Shown here: one piece after another, positions 39,401 to 48,237 of the stretch | Layout: every line of letters starts with the position of its first letter | How positions within the stretch are numbered: the stretch's first letter is position 1 | NCBI RefSeq assembly: GCF_002799155.1 | Contig: NZ_NERD01000002.1 | Span: forward strand, 2,728,001 to 2,792,000 | DNA: 64,000 nt | Direction: 5' to 3' | Origin: Stenotrophomonas maltophilia | GTDB lineage: Bacteria > Pseudomonadota > Gammaproteobacteria > Xanthomonadales > Xanthomonadaceae | Made by a program: the position numbers and the translations under genes | Notes under the pieces: generated by a model | Database searches by the model: none | What the model was told of the DNA's origin: nothing | Seen by the model: only the letters and a program-made list of their open reading frames with translations

Positions 39401-41352
39401 TTCAGGCCCTTGGCGGGCTGCGGCGTGCCGGCGGCATCCACGCGCATCAGTTCAAAACGTGCATTGCCGTTGGAATCGGCCCCATCGTCTGGGTTGAACA
39501 GCGGGCGCACGCCGACCAGCGCGTTGGCCGGCCACATCACCCGCTTCAAGGTGCGGGTGACCGTACGGCCACCGGTTTCATACAGGCTGCCGGACAGCAC
39601 CACGGCAATGGGTGCCTTGGCCTTGGCCGCCTCTTCCGGCAACGCCACGTCCTCACGCAGCTGGCCATTGGCCGGCAGCGTGGTATCGATCACGTCCTTG
39701 GCTTCGCGCGGCAGCTGCAGGGTTGGGTCACCGAAGAAGTAGCCCGGCAGGCCGTCCACCGGCTTCTGCTCGGCGGCCACCGCCAGGCGCGCGGTGAAGC
39801 GGTTGCCATCGGCCGGCGCGCCGTACAGATAGGCACCATTGGCCTGCAGGCGCAGCTCCTCGCCCGGCTTCAGCGTCTTCTGCGCGCTGTCCAGGTCCAG
39901 CTTCATGCGCTCGGGCAGGAACTCCTCGATGCGCAGGGTCATGCCCTGGATCGCTTCCTTGCTGGCCGGATCGGTGCGGAACTCGACCTGCCAGCGCCCG
40001 GTCGGCGCTTCAGCGGGAATGACCTGCTCGAAGTTGATGTAGCCCTGCTCGCCCGGCTGCAGGCGGGTTTCGCGGAAGGTCTTGCCGTCGGGCTGCTTCA
40101 GGCGCAGGAACACCGGTTGCGCCTTGACCGGCTTGCCATCATTGTCGCGCAGCAGGGCGGACAGGCGCACGGTCTCGCCCGGGCGGTACAGGTCGCGCCC
40201 GGACCAGGCATAGACGTCGAACCAGGCGTTGTCACGACCGGCCACTGCGAATTCGCTCAGGTCCAGCGCCGGCTGGTTGAACGGCAGGAAACTGGTGTCC
40301 TTGCCAGTGCTGGCGACCAGCACGTGGGTGGCATCCAGGGTGTAGTTCAGCAGCGCGTTGCCATTGCCGTCGGTGCTGCCCTTCAGCACCACCTCGCCCT
40401 TGGCGTCGAGCACGCGCAGGTCGATGCCCTTCAGCGGCGCACCGTCCTTCAGGCCGGCGGTGTGCACGAACAGCTTGTCCTTGTAGGCGCGGGTATGCAG
40501 GCCGATGTCGCTGACCGAGAAGAACGCGGTATCGAACTCGCCTTCGTAGTCACCGGTGCGCTTGAGCAGGGCGAAGTACAGGCCCGGCTCCTGCAGTTCC
40601 TTGATGTCCTGGGTCGGCAGGTAGGTCAGCACCCGCTCGTTCTTCTTGCCGCCGAGGATGAAGCGGTTGACGTAGACCGGCTCGGCCAGCTTGTTGATCG
40701 GGCTGCGCTCGTAGTCGCTGCTCAACTCCCAGCTGCCGCGGCGGCCACCGCGCTGGTACTGGCTGAAGAAGGTCGGCAGGTCCTTCTCGCGCACGCGCAG
40801 GAACTCGACGTCGACCTCCGGTACGTTCACCGAGACCACCGGCAGGCCGCGGCTGTCCTTGGCCGGCAGCACGCTGCCCTGCGAAGCGAAACCGACCACC
40901 GGCTTCAGCTCGCCGCTGAACACCTTCTGCTTCAGCTCCTTGCCGAGGCGGCTGCCATCGGCCGCCAGCAGGTCGGGCGAAACCACCAGACTGAACTCCT
41001 TGCCGGCCTCGACGAACGGATAACGCAGGGTCAGGCCGTCATCGGACAGGGTCCAGCTGCTGTCGTCGGTGCCGACCTTCTCCTCGAAGCGCACCAGCTT
41101 GTCGAAGTCCTGGGTACCGACCAGCGGCCGCGAGAATTCCAGCGCAAGCGACAGGCCGTCATTCTTCTGGTCCGGGTAAGCGCGCAGCAGGGTGAATTCC
41201 TTCACCTGCTCGGCCTGGGTGGTGATCGCCTCACCACTGGCCTTGGGCAGCTGCCCGCTGTCGTTGCGGCAACCGGCCAAGCCCAGCAACAGGCCTCCTG
41301 CCAGTACCGCCGCCGCCCATCCCCACCGCTTCCGCCGTGCCGGACCGCTCAT
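36445..41352 (-). CDS. Bacterial alpha-2-macroglobulin lipoprotein (YfhM-type)
   Basis: A 1635-aa periplasmic protease trap. Lipoprotein signal with lipobox LAGC (Cys28), then MG domains and bait region (HDVYITALVFRGG), and the A2M thioester domain with GCAEQTTSKGYAAL. The thioester residues Cys1160 and Gln1163 are both present, so it can bind attacking proteases covalently. Family members protect the cell when the outer membrane is breached and are paired with PBP1C, which repairs peptidoglycan, as here. ATG at 41352 starts the signal peptide. Confidence 0.95.
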   Translation of the reverse strand: MSGPARRKRWGWAAAVLAGGLLLGLAGCRNDSGQLPKASGEAITTQAEQVKEFTLLRAYPDQKNDGLSLALEFSRPLVGTQDFDKLVRFEEKVGTDDSSWTLSDDGLTLRYPFVEAGKEFSLVVSPDLLAADGSRLGKELKQKVFSGELKPVVGFASQGSVLPAKDSRGLPVVSVNVPEVDVEFLRVREKDLPTFFSQYQRGGRRGSWELSSDYERSPINKLAEPVYVNRFILGGKKNERVLTYLPTQDIKELQEPGLYFALLKRTGDYEGEFDTAFFSVSDIGLHTRAYKDKLFVHTAGLKDGAPLKGIDLRVLDAKGEVVLKGSTDGNGNALLNYTLDATHVLVASTGKDTSFLPFNQPALDLSEFAVAGRDNAWFDVYAWSGRDLYRPGETVRLSALLRDNDGKPVKAQPVFLRLKQPDGKTFRETRLQPGEQGYINFEQVIPAEAPTGRWQVEFRTDPASKEAIQGMTLRIEEFLPERMKLDLDSAQKTLKPGEELRLQANGAYLYGAPADGNRFTARLAVAAEQKPVDGLPGYFFGDPTLQLPREAKDVIDTTLPANGQLREDVALPEEAAKAKAPIAVVLSGSLYETGGRTVTRTLKRVMWPANALVGVRPLFNPDDGADSNGNARFELMRVDAAGTPQPAKGLKITLVRELRDYHWTFNDNRWDYDFTRRFENKETRTVDAGSSAVAFDFPVEWGEYRVDVFDPSTGLTSRYPFRAGWSWGDDNRGLDARPDKVKLGLDKTSYKAGDTLEVTVTPPHAGKGILMVETDRMLYVQDIEAKPGSTFKIPVTADWERHDVYITALVFRGGSAPSKITPARAVGVVHVPMDRKGRTVAVGLVAPKQMRPEQDLPVTVSAPQLAGKMAHVTVSAVDVGILNITRFPVPDAGAHFFAQRRLGIDAYDIYSRVIESFDGGSGKLKFGGDMALQALPQAKRPTARVQTVDLFSGPVQLDAKGNARIRLKVPDFNGTLRVSALVYSDDQYGKRDVETIVRAPILAEASMPRVLAPGDRSTVTLDVQNFTGKPGQFNVKVDTEGPLSLGEGSRSVQLNADAKTTLSFPLSAREGHSVAKVRVRVDGNGFKADRRYDLPVRAAWPQVLRSQVRTLDPLAAVSLDNSLTDGLMSESVNARLLVSPLPPIPFASALQGALNYPYGCAEQTTSKGYAALILDQATSSMLGADGLDAKTRRERMEGAFGRLASMQVANGNFSMWGDDGYVNPWLTPYITEFLLDAKDAGFAVPDNVLQKALNRLSEDLLSGGNPFYGQEDREKLKFANQAYSGYVLARVNRAPLGTLRTLYDNERSKAVGGLSLVHLGVALSLQGDAKRGQAALAAAFAKSSSERPSYFGDYGSAIRDDALMIALTHENKLAKPAWDARAVDLGRGLDARRNAGWMWLSTQEQVAIARLGKALAANQKALVAGELVIGGTTEAIGERKLFGRNFSASELASGVRFTPQGQPPMFASIDVAGIPRSAPAPDNSVLGVERSYYGTDGKPWSPRPLKEGEALIVRVTVTADTTMPDALLTDLLPAGLEIENFNLGDAKQWADVVVDGITISDRGEAADTKHEEFRDDRYVAALKLSRGSKANVFYLVRAVTPGTYSVPPPLVEDMYRPQLRGVGRSNPTTITVVQP

Positions 41353-41450
41353 GTCGTCACTCCTTGATCGAGGCAGCCATTATAGGCAGGCCGCGTCAAG
41401 GCGTTGACACCCCGGCGGTCGGAAAGCCGGTCCCGCCCGGGACCTGGTTG

Positions 41451-41503
41451 CCGCCAACCTTGGTTGGTGCCCCCCCCCATGCCAACCAAGGTTGGCATCC
41501 ACC
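41451..41503. repeat. Decayed SMAG pair
   Basis: CGCCAACCTTGGTTGG and TGCCAACCAAGGTTGGCATC, separated by a C8 run and ending in CCACC. They lie between the 3' end of prpD (convergence side) and the alpha-2-macroglobulin start. Confidence 0.65.
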
Positions 41504-41512
41504 AGAGCGGCC

Positions 41513-42973
41513 TCACCCCGGCAGGTACAGGTCCACGTAGTCGGTCACCGGCATTGCCGCCAGCGCCACCGGGTCCAGCGATGCGGCCAGGATGCGCTGC
41601 TGCTGGGTGGTCGGGAAGCGGTGGGCCAGGTGCCGGCGGAACTTGTCCATCAGCAGCGGGATGCCTTCCTCGCGGCGCCGGGCGTGACCGAGCGGGTACT
41701 CCACCAGCACCTCCGGCAGTTCGCTGCCATCGGTGAAGCGCACGCTCAAGCCGTTGGCGATGCTGCGCTTGTCCGGGTCCAGATAATCGGCGCTGAGCTG
41801 CGGATCCTCATGGCAGGTCATCTTTGCGCGCAGCACATCGATACGCGGATCGGCGGCAACGTCGTCCTCATAATCCTCGGCCACCAGCCGCCCATGCAGC
41901 AGCGCGATCGCGACCATGTACTGCACGCAGTGGTCGCGGTCGGCCGGGTTGTGCAGCGGCCCCTGCTTGTCGATGATGCGGATGCAGGCTTCCTGGGTCC
42001 GGATCGCGATGTGCGCGATGTCCTCGACCCGCCGTCCCAGCGCACGCAGCTGCTGGTGCAGCGCGATCGCTGCCTCCACCGCGGTCTGGCCGTGGAACTC
42101 GGCCGGGTAGCTGATCTTGAACAGCACGTTCTCCATCACATAGCTGCCCAGCGGTCGCCCCAGCGTCAGCCTCTGGCCACGCATGGATACCGCCTCGAAG
42201 CCCCAGGTCGGCGCGCTCAGCACGCTGGGATAGCCCATCTCGCCACTGGCCGCCATCAGCGCCAGGCGCACACCACGGCTGGTGGCGTCGCCGGCTGCCC
42301 AGCTCTTGCGCGACCCGGTGTTGGGCGCATGCCGGTAGGTGCGCAGCGCCTGGCCATCGACCCAGGCCAGCGACAGCGCATTGAGCATGCGTTCGCGATC
42401 CAGGCCGAGCAACTGCGCGACCACCGCGGTGGTGGCCACCTTGACCAGCACCACGTGATCCAGCCCGACCCGGTTGAAGGAATTCTGCAGGGCCAGCGCG
42501 CCCTGGATCTCGTGCGCCTTGATCATGGCCAGCAGCACGTCGTGCACGGTCGGCGCTGGGCGATGCAGGGCCTGCGCGTTGCGCCCCAGCCAATCGCACA
42601 CGGCCAAGATGCCGCCGAGATTGTCGGAAGGGTGGCCCCACTCGGCGGCCAGCCAGGTGTCGTTGAAATCCAGCCAGCGCACCATCGCGCCCAGGTTGAA
42701 GGCCGCCTGCACCGGGTCCAGCTCGTAGTGCGTGCCCGGTACGCGCGCACCGTTGGCCACGCTGATGCCCGGCACCACTGGACCGAGCAGCTTGCTGCAG
42801 GCCGGGAAGGACAGCGCTTCAAGCCCACAGCCCAGCGTATCGAGCAGGCAGTGATGCGCGGTCTGGAACGCCAGCGGGGAGTCGATGCGGGCATCGCGAA
42901 CGTAGTCGACGATGTCCACCAGCAGCGCATCCCACGCTGCACGCTCGTTGGAGGGGGGGCGGCTGTCAGACAT
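41513..42973 (-). CDS. prpD: 2-Methylcitrate dehydratase
   Basis: A 486-aa MmgE/PrpD-family enzyme that dehydrates 2-methylcitrate to 2-methyl-cis-aconitate without an iron-sulfur cluster. Diagnostic blocks are CLLDTLGCGLEALSFPACSK, RWLDFNDTWLAAEWGHPSDN and TYRHAPNTGSRKSWAAGDAT. Length and sequence agree with enterobacterial PrpD. It is the last gene of the prp operon, separated from prpF by two SMAG palindromes. Its presence beside AcnD/PrpF means the operon encodes both dehydration routes. Confidence 0.95.
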   Translation of the reverse strand: MSDSRPPSNERAAWDALLVDIVDYVRDARIDSPLAFQTAHHCLLDTLGCGLEALSFPACSKLLGPVVPGISVANGARVPGTHYELDPVQAAFNLGAMVRWLDFNDTWLAAEWGHPSDNLGGILAVCDWLGRNAQALHRPAPTVHDVLLAMIKAHEIQGALALQNSFNRVGLDHVVLVKVATTAVVAQLLGLDRERMLNALSLAWVDGQALRTYRHAPNTGSRKSWAAGDATSRGVRLALMAASGEMGYPSVLSAPTWGFEAVSMRGQRLTLGRPLGSYVMENVLFKISYPAEFHGQTAVEAAIALHQQLRALGRRVEDIAHIAIRTQEACIRIIDKQGPLHNPADRDHCVQYMVAIALLHGRLVAEDYEDDVAADPRIDVLRAKMTCHEDPQLSADYLDPDKRSIANGLSVRFTDGSELPEVLVEYPLGHARRREEGIPLLMDKFRRHLAHRFPTTQQQRILAASLDPVALAAMPVTDYVDLYLPG

Positions 42974-43014
42974 CGTCGATCTCCTCGTTGCGGTGCACGG
43001 TTGCCCGTGCACCA

Positions 43015-43090
43015 TGCCAACCAGGGTTGGCAGCTACCAAAGCAATCGGTCTCTGCGGCTTGGTAGTCGCCAACCCTGGTTGGCGACTAC
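43015..43090. repeat. Two SMAG palindromes inside the prp operon
   Basis: Unit 1: TGCCAACCAGGGTTGGCAG ending CTAC at 43034-43037. Unit 2: GTAG at 43063-43066, TCGCCAACCCTGGTTGGCGA, then CTAC at 43087-43090 (GTAG-headed at both ends). They fill most of the 124 bp between prpF and prpD. Such hairpins in a transcript often affect stability or cause partial termination. Confidence 0.85.
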
Positions 43091-43097
43091 CAATGCA

Positions 43098-44276
43098 TCA
43101 TTCGGCCGGCACCCGCACCTTGCCTTCCATCAGCACGCGGGCGCTGCGGCTCATGATGGCCTTGGTCACCGTCCACTGGCCGTCAACGCGCCCGGCCTGG
43201 GCGCCCACGCGGAGCGTGCCGGAGGGGTGACCAAAGGTCACCGCTTCGCGTTCACCACCACCGGCCGCGCGATTGACCAGCGTGCCCGGAATCGCCGCCG
43301 CGGTGCCGATCGCCACGGCGGCGGTGCCCATCATCGCGTGGTGCAGCTTGCCCATCGACAGCGCACGCGCGTGCAGATCGATGGCCGAGGCCGCAATGGC
43401 CTTGCCACTGGACGACACGTAATCCTGTGCAGGTGCCACGAAGGCGACCTTCGGCGTGTGCTGGCGGGTCGCCGCGTCTTCCAGTTTCGAGATCAGGCCC
43501 ATGCGCAGCGCGCCGTGCGCGCGGATGGCCTCGAACTTCTGCAGGGCCGCCTTGTCCTCGTTGATTGCCGGCTGCAGCTCGGTACCGGTGTAACCCAGTT
43601 CCGCCGCATTGAGGAAGATGGTCGGAATGCCGGCGGTGATCATGGTCACCTCGAAGCTGCCCACGCCGGGGACATCAAGGGTGTCCACCAGATTGCCGGT
43701 CGGGAACATCGCGCCAGCATCGCCGTCATCGGAGGGATCGATGAATTCCAGCTGGATCTCGGCGGCGGGGAAGGTCACGCCATCCAGCTCGAAATCGCCG
43801 GTCTCCTGCACTTCGCCATTGCGCATCGGCACGTGGGCGATGATGGTCTTGCCGATGTTGGCCTGCCAGATGCGCACGGTGCACAGGCCATCGCGCGGCA
43901 CGCGGGCCGGATCGATCAGGCCATTGGCAATCGCGAACGGGCCCACCGCGGTGCTGAGATTGCCGCAGTTCCCGCTCCAGTCGACGAAGGCGGTGTCGAT
44001 CGAGACCTGGCCGTACAGATAGTCCACATCGTGGTCGGGCACCGAGGCGGCGGAGATGATCACGCACTTGCTGGTACTGGACGTGGCACCGCCCATGCCG
44101 TCGGTCTGCTTGCCATACGGATCGGGCGAGCCGATCACGCGCATCAGCAGTGCGTCGCGTGCGGCACCCGGCACCTGCGCCGCTCCGGGCAGGTCCTGCA
44201 GGCGGAAGAACACGCCCTTGCTGGTGCCGCCGCGCATGTAGGTGGCGGGAATACGGAGTTGCGGGAGGAAGGTCAT
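43098..44276 (-). CDS. prpF: 2-Methylaconitate cis-trans isomerase
   Basis: A 392-aa PrpF protein, the partner of AcnD, which isomerises the product of AcnD so that it can be hydrated by aconitase. Family blocks PATYMRGGTSKGVFFRLQDL and DYLYGQVSIDTAFVDWSGNC are intact, and a catalytic Lys lies in the first block. ATG at 44276 starts MTFLPQLRIPATY. It lies 51 bp after acnD. Its last codon is 60 bp from the first SMAG unit. Confidence 0.95.
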   Translation of the reverse strand: MTFLPQLRIPATYMRGGTSKGVFFRLQDLPGAAQVPGAARDALLMRVIGSPDPYGKQTDGMGGATSSTSKCVIISAASVPDHDVDYLYGQVSIDTAFVDWSGNCGNLSTAVGPFAIANGLIDPARVPRDGLCTVRIWQANIGKTIIAHVPMRNGEVQETGDFELDGVTFPAAEIQLEFIDPSDDGDAGAMFPTGNLVDTLDVPGVGSFEVTMITAGIPTIFLNAAELGYTGTELQPAINEDKAALQKFEAIRAHGALRMGLISKLEDAATRQHTPKVAFVAPAQDYVSSSGKAIAASAIDLHARALSMGKLHHAMMGTAAVAIGTAAAIPGTLVNRAAGGGEREAVTFGHPSGTLRVGAQAGRVDGQWTVTKAIMSRSARVLMEGKVRVPAE

Positions 44277-44327
44277 GGATGTGTTCCTTGCAAAGAATGA
44301 CGGCCCGTTGCCGGGCCGTCGGATGTC

Positions 44328-46946
44328 TCACGCCACCTTGGCGCCTTCCAGGAAGTCCTGGGCGAAGCGCTGCAGCACGCCACCGGCTTCGTAGATCGCC
44401 ACTTCCTCGTCGCTGTCCAGGCGGCAGGTGACCGGCACCCTCACGTCCTGGCCGTCGCGGCGGTGGATGACCAGGGTCAGGTCGGCACGCGGGGTGCGCT
44501 CGCCGACCACGTCGAAGGTCTCGGTGCCGTCGATGCCCAGGGTCAGGCGGGTGGTGCCGGGCTTGAACTCCAGCGGCAGCACGCCCATGCCGATCAGGTT
44601 GGTGCGGTGGATGCGTTCAAAGCCTTCGGCCACGATCGCTTCCACGCCCGCCAGACGCACGCCCTTGGCCGCCCAGTCACGCGAGCTGCCCTGGCCGTAG
44701 TCCGCGCCGGCAATGATGATCAGCGGCTGCTTGCGGTCCATGTAGGTCTCGATCGCTTCCCACATGCGCATCACCTTGCCTTCCGGCTCCACGCGCGCCA
44801 GCGAACCCTGCTTCACGCTGCCGTCGTCGTTGCGCACCATCTCGTTGAACAGCTTCGGGTTGGCGAAGGTGGCGCGCTGCGCGGTCAGGTGGTCACCGCG
44901 GTGGGTGGCGTAGGAATTGAAGTCCTCTTCCGGCAGGCCCATCTTCGCCAGGTATTCACCGGCGGCACTGGACGCCAGGATCGCGTTGGACGGCGACAGG
45001 TGGTCGGTGGTGATGTTGTCCGGCAGCACCGCCAGCGCGCGCATGCCAGACAGCGTGCGCTCACCGGCCAGTGCGCCCTCCCAGTACGGCGGACGGCGGA
45101 TGTAGGTGCTCTGCGGGCGCCAGTCATACAGCGGGCTGACCGCCGCGCCATGCTCCACGCGCACGTTGAACATCGGGTTGTAGACCTTGCGGAACTGCTC
45201 AGGCTTCACCGAAGCCTTCACCACCGCATCGATCTCGGCGTCACTCGGCCAGATATCCTTCAGGCGCACGTCGTTGCCATCGGCATCCACGCCCAGCACG
45301 TCCTTCTCAATGTCGAAGCGCACGGTGCCGGCGATGGCATAGGCGATCACCAGCGGCGGCGAGGCCAGGAAGGCCTGCTTCGCATACGGGTGGATGCGGC
45401 CATCGAAGTTGCGGTTGCCCGACAGCACGGCGGTGGAATACAGGTCGCGATCGATGATCTCCTGCTGGATCGCCGGATCCAGCGCGCCACTCATGCCGTT
45501 GCAGGTGGTGCAGGCGAAGGCGACGATACCGAAGCCGAGCTTTTCCAGATCCGGCAGCAGGCCAGCGTCTTCCAGGTACAACTGCACCGCCTTCGAGCCC
45601 GGCGCCAGTGACGACTTCACCCAGGGCTTGCGCAGCAGGCCGCGTTCATTGGCCTTGCGCGCCAGCAGGCCGGCGGCGATCACGTTGCGCGGATTGGAGG
45701 TATTGGTGCAGCTGGTGATGGCGGCAATGATCACCGCGCCATCAGGCATCAGGCCCTGCGCCTGCTCGGCCTTGCCCGCTTCCAGCTTGGCTTCGTCGGC
45801 AATGCCGCGCTCGGCCAGTTCGGCCACCGGCAGGCGGCGATGCGGATTGCTCGGGCCAGCCATGTTGCGCACCACGCTGGACAGGTCGAAGCGCAGCACG
45901 CGCTCGTACTGCGCGGTGGCCAGGTCGTCGGCCCACAGGCCAGTGGTACGCGCGTAGTTCTCCACCAGCGCCACCTGCGATTCCTCGCGGCCGGTCAGGC
46001 GCAGGTAATCGATGGTCTGCCCGTCGATGTAGAACATCGCGGCGGTCGCGCCGTACTCCGGGCACATGTTGGAGATGGTGGCGCGGTCACCGATGGTCAG
46101 TGCCGCGGCACCCTCGCCGAAGAATTCAAGATATGCACCGACCACGCGCTCCTTGCGCAGGAACTCGGTCAGCGCCAGTACCACATCGGTGGCGGTGATG
46201 CCCGGCTGCGGCCTGCCAGTCAGCTCGACACCAATGATGTCCGGCAGGCGCATCCACGACGCGCGGCCCAGCATCACGTTCTCCGCCTCCAGGCCGCCGA
46301 CACCAATCGCGATCACGCCCAGCGCATCCACGTGCGGGGTATGGCTGTCGGTACCCACGCAGGTATCCGGGAAGGCCACGCCGTCCTGCACGTAGACCAC
46401 CGGCGACATCTTCTCCAGGTTGATCTGGTGCATGATGCCGTTGCCCGGCGGAATCACGTCCACGTTCTGGAACGCCAGCTTGGTCCAGTCGATGAAGTGG
46501 AAACGGTCTTCGTTGCGTCGATCTTCGATGGCGCGGTTCTTCTCGAACGCCTGCGGGTCGTAGCCGCCGCACTCCACCGCCAGCGAATGGTCGACGATCA
46601 GCTGCACCGGCACCACCGGATTGACCTTGGCCGGGTCGCCGCCCTTGTCGGCGATCGCATCACGCAGGCCAGCCAGGTCGACCAGTGCGGTCTGGCCGAG
46701 GATGTCGTGGCACACCACGCGCGCCGGGAACCACGGGAAATCGAGGTCGCGGCGGCGCTCGATCAGCTGCTTCAGCGAATCGCCGAGCGTGGCCGGATCG
46801 CAGCGGCGCACCAGGTTCTCGGCCAGCACGCGCGAGGTGTACGGCAGGGTGGCATAGGCGCCGGGCTGGATCGCATCGACGGCGGCGCGCGCGTCGAAAT
46901 AATCCAGCGCGCTGCCGGGGAGGTTCTTGCGGTAATCGGTATTCAT
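44328..46946 (-). CDS. acnD: Fe/S-dependent 2-methylcitrate dehydratase AcnD
   Basis: An 872-aa aconitase-superfamily enzyme that converts 2-methylcitrate to 2-methylaconitate. The [4Fe-4S] cysteine blocks are AAITSCTNTSNPRNVI and FACTTCNGMSGALDP, followed by the swivel domain with GADYGQGSSRDWAAKG. It is shorter than AcnA (about 890-910) and begins MNTDYRKNLPGSALDYFDAR, the AcnD N terminus. Coupling with prpF downstream confirms the AcnD assignment over AcnA. Confidence 0.95.
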   Translation of the reverse strand: MNTDYRKNLPGSALDYFDARAAVDAIQPGAYATLPYTSRVLAENLVRRCDPATLGDSLKQLIERRRDLDFPWFPARVVCHDILGQTALVDLAGLRDAIADKGGDPAKVNPVVPVQLIVDHSLAVECGGYDPQAFEKNRAIEDRRNEDRFHFIDWTKLAFQNVDVIPPGNGIMHQINLEKMSPVVYVQDGVAFPDTCVGTDSHTPHVDALGVIAIGVGGLEAENVMLGRASWMRLPDIIGVELTGRPQPGITATDVVLALTEFLRKERVVGAYLEFFGEGAAALTIGDRATISNMCPEYGATAAMFYIDGQTIDYLRLTGREESQVALVENYARTTGLWADDLATAQYERVLRFDLSSVVRNMAGPSNPHRRLPVAELAERGIADEAKLEAGKAEQAQGLMPDGAVIIAAITSCTNTSNPRNVIAAGLLARKANERGLLRKPWVKSSLAPGSKAVQLYLEDAGLLPDLEKLGFGIVAFACTTCNGMSGALDPAIQQEIIDRDLYSTAVLSGNRNFDGRIHPYAKQAFLASPPLVIAYAIAGTVRFDIEKDVLGVDADGNDVRLKDIWPSDAEIDAVVKASVKPEQFRKVYNPMFNVRVEHGAAVSPLYDWRPQSTYIRRPPYWEGALAGERTLSGMRALAVLPDNITTDHLSPSNAILASSAAGEYLAKMGLPEEDFNSYATHRGDHLTAQRATFANPKLFNEMVRNDDGSVKQGSLARVEPEGKVMRMWEAIETYMDRKQPLIIIAGADYGQGSSRDWAAKGVRLAGVEAIVAEGFERIHRTNLIGMGVLPLEFKPGTTRLTLGIDGTETFDVVGERTPRADLTLVIHRRDGQDVRVPVTCRLDSDEEVAIYEAGGVLQRFAQDFLEGAKVA

Positions 46947-47043
46947 GGGCTGGCGGAGTGCTTGGGGCGGGCCGGGTGCCGGCGGTGCGGCGGCGAAAGC
47001 ATCCGGCCGGCACGCGGCCGGCCGGATGGATACAGCAGGTGGA

Positions 47044-48201
47044 TCAGACGCGCTTGTCGATGGCGACGAAGTCGCGGTCTTCCGGGCCGATGTAGTTGGC
47101 GCTCGGGCGGATGATCTTGCCGTCGATACGCTGCTCGACGATGTGCGCGCTCCAACCAGCGGTACGGGCGATCACGAACAACGGGGTGAACATGGCAGTC
47201 GGCACGCCCATCATGTGGTAGCTGACGGCGCTGAACCAGTCCAGGTTCGGGAACATCTTCTTGATGTCCCACATCACCGATTCCAGGCGCTCGGCGATGT
47301 CGTACATCTTCATGCTCGACTGCTCTTCGGACAACTCGCGGGCCACGTCCTTGATCACCTTGTTGCGCGGATCAGAGACGGTGTAGACCGGGTGGCCGAA
47401 GCCAATCACCACTTCCTTGCGCTCGACGCGGGCCTTGATGTCTTCCTCGGCCTCATCCGGGTTGTCGTAGCGCTTCTGCACCTCGAACGCCACTTCGTTG
47501 GCGCCGCCGTGCTTCGGGCCGCGCAGCGCACCGATGCCACCGCAGATCGCGCTGTACATGTCGCTGCCGGTACCGGCGATGACGCGGCAGGTGAAGGTCG
47601 AGGCGTTGAACTCGTGCTCGGCGTACAGGATCAGCGAGGTGTGCATCGCCTTCACCCACGATTCCTGCGGCTTCTCGCCGTGCAGCAGGTGCAGGAAGTG
47701 GCCACCGATCGAGTCATCGTCGGTTTCCACGTCGATGGCGCGGCCGTTGTGGCTCCAGTGGTACCAGTACAGCAGCATCGAACCGAGGCAGGCCATCAGC
47801 TTGTCGGCGATGTCGCGCGCACCTGGATGGTTGTGGTCATCCTTCTCCGGCGCCACGCATCCGAGCACGGACACGCCGGTGCGCATCACGTCCATCGGGT
47901 GCGCCGACGGCGGCAGTTCTTCCAGCGCCGCCTTCACCGCAGCCGGGATGCCACGCAGCGACTTCAGCTTGGCCTTGTACGAAACCAGCTCGGCGCGGGT
48001 CGGCAGCTTGCCGTGCACCAGCAGGTAGGCGATTTCCTCGAACTCGCTGGTGTTGGCCAGGTCCAGGATGTCGTAGCCGCGGTAATGCAGGTCGTTGCCG
48101 CTGCGGCCCACGCTGCACAGCGCGGTGTTGCCGGCAGCGGTGCCGGACAGGGCGACGGACTTCTTCGGCTTGAAGGTCGGGGTTGCGGTCGTATCGTTCA
48201 T
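47044..48201 (-). CDS. prpC: 2-Methylcitrate synthase
   Basis: A 385-aa citrate-synthase-family enzyme that condenses propionyl-CoA with oxaloacetate. Active-site His and Asp regions are visible ([38 protein letters not shown]). Length matches PrpC and is clearly below that of the hexameric GltA (about 430). ATG at 48201 begins [20 protein letters not shown]. It lies 36 bp after prpB and 97 bp before acnD. Confidence 0.95.
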   Translation of the reverse strand: MNDTTATPTFKPKKSVALSGTAAGNTALCSVGRSGNDLHYRGYDILDLANTSEFEEIAYLLVHGKLPTRAELVSYKAKLKSLRGIPAAVKAALEELPPSAHPMDVMRTGVSVLGCVAPEKDDHNHPGARDIADKLMACLGSMLLYWYHWSHNGRAIDVETDDDSIGGHFLHLLHGEKPQESWVKAMHTSLILYAEHEFNASTFTCRVIAGTGSDMYSAICGGIGALRGPKHGGANEVAFEVQKRYDNPDEAEEDIKARVERKEVVIGFGHPVYTVSDPRNKVIKDVARELSEEQSSMKMYDIAERLESVMWDIKKMFPNLDWFSAVSYHMMGVPTAMFTPLFVIARTAGWSAHIVEQRIDGKIIRPSANYIGPEDRDFVAIDKRV

Positions 48202-48237
48202 GTTTCCCTCCGAAAACTTGATGGTGCAGGGTACTGC

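Noticed and set aside
36214..41367. A 1717-codon open frame on the plus strand opposite the alpha-2-macroglobulin gene
   Set aside because: It is rich in Arg, His, Gln and Ala, has no domain pattern, and the opposite frame encodes a clear family protein. Long antisense frames are normal at this GC content.
44328..46946. Calling this gene acnA (aconitase A)
   Set aside because: The N terminus, the 872-aa length and the position directly before prpF within the prp operon fit AcnD.
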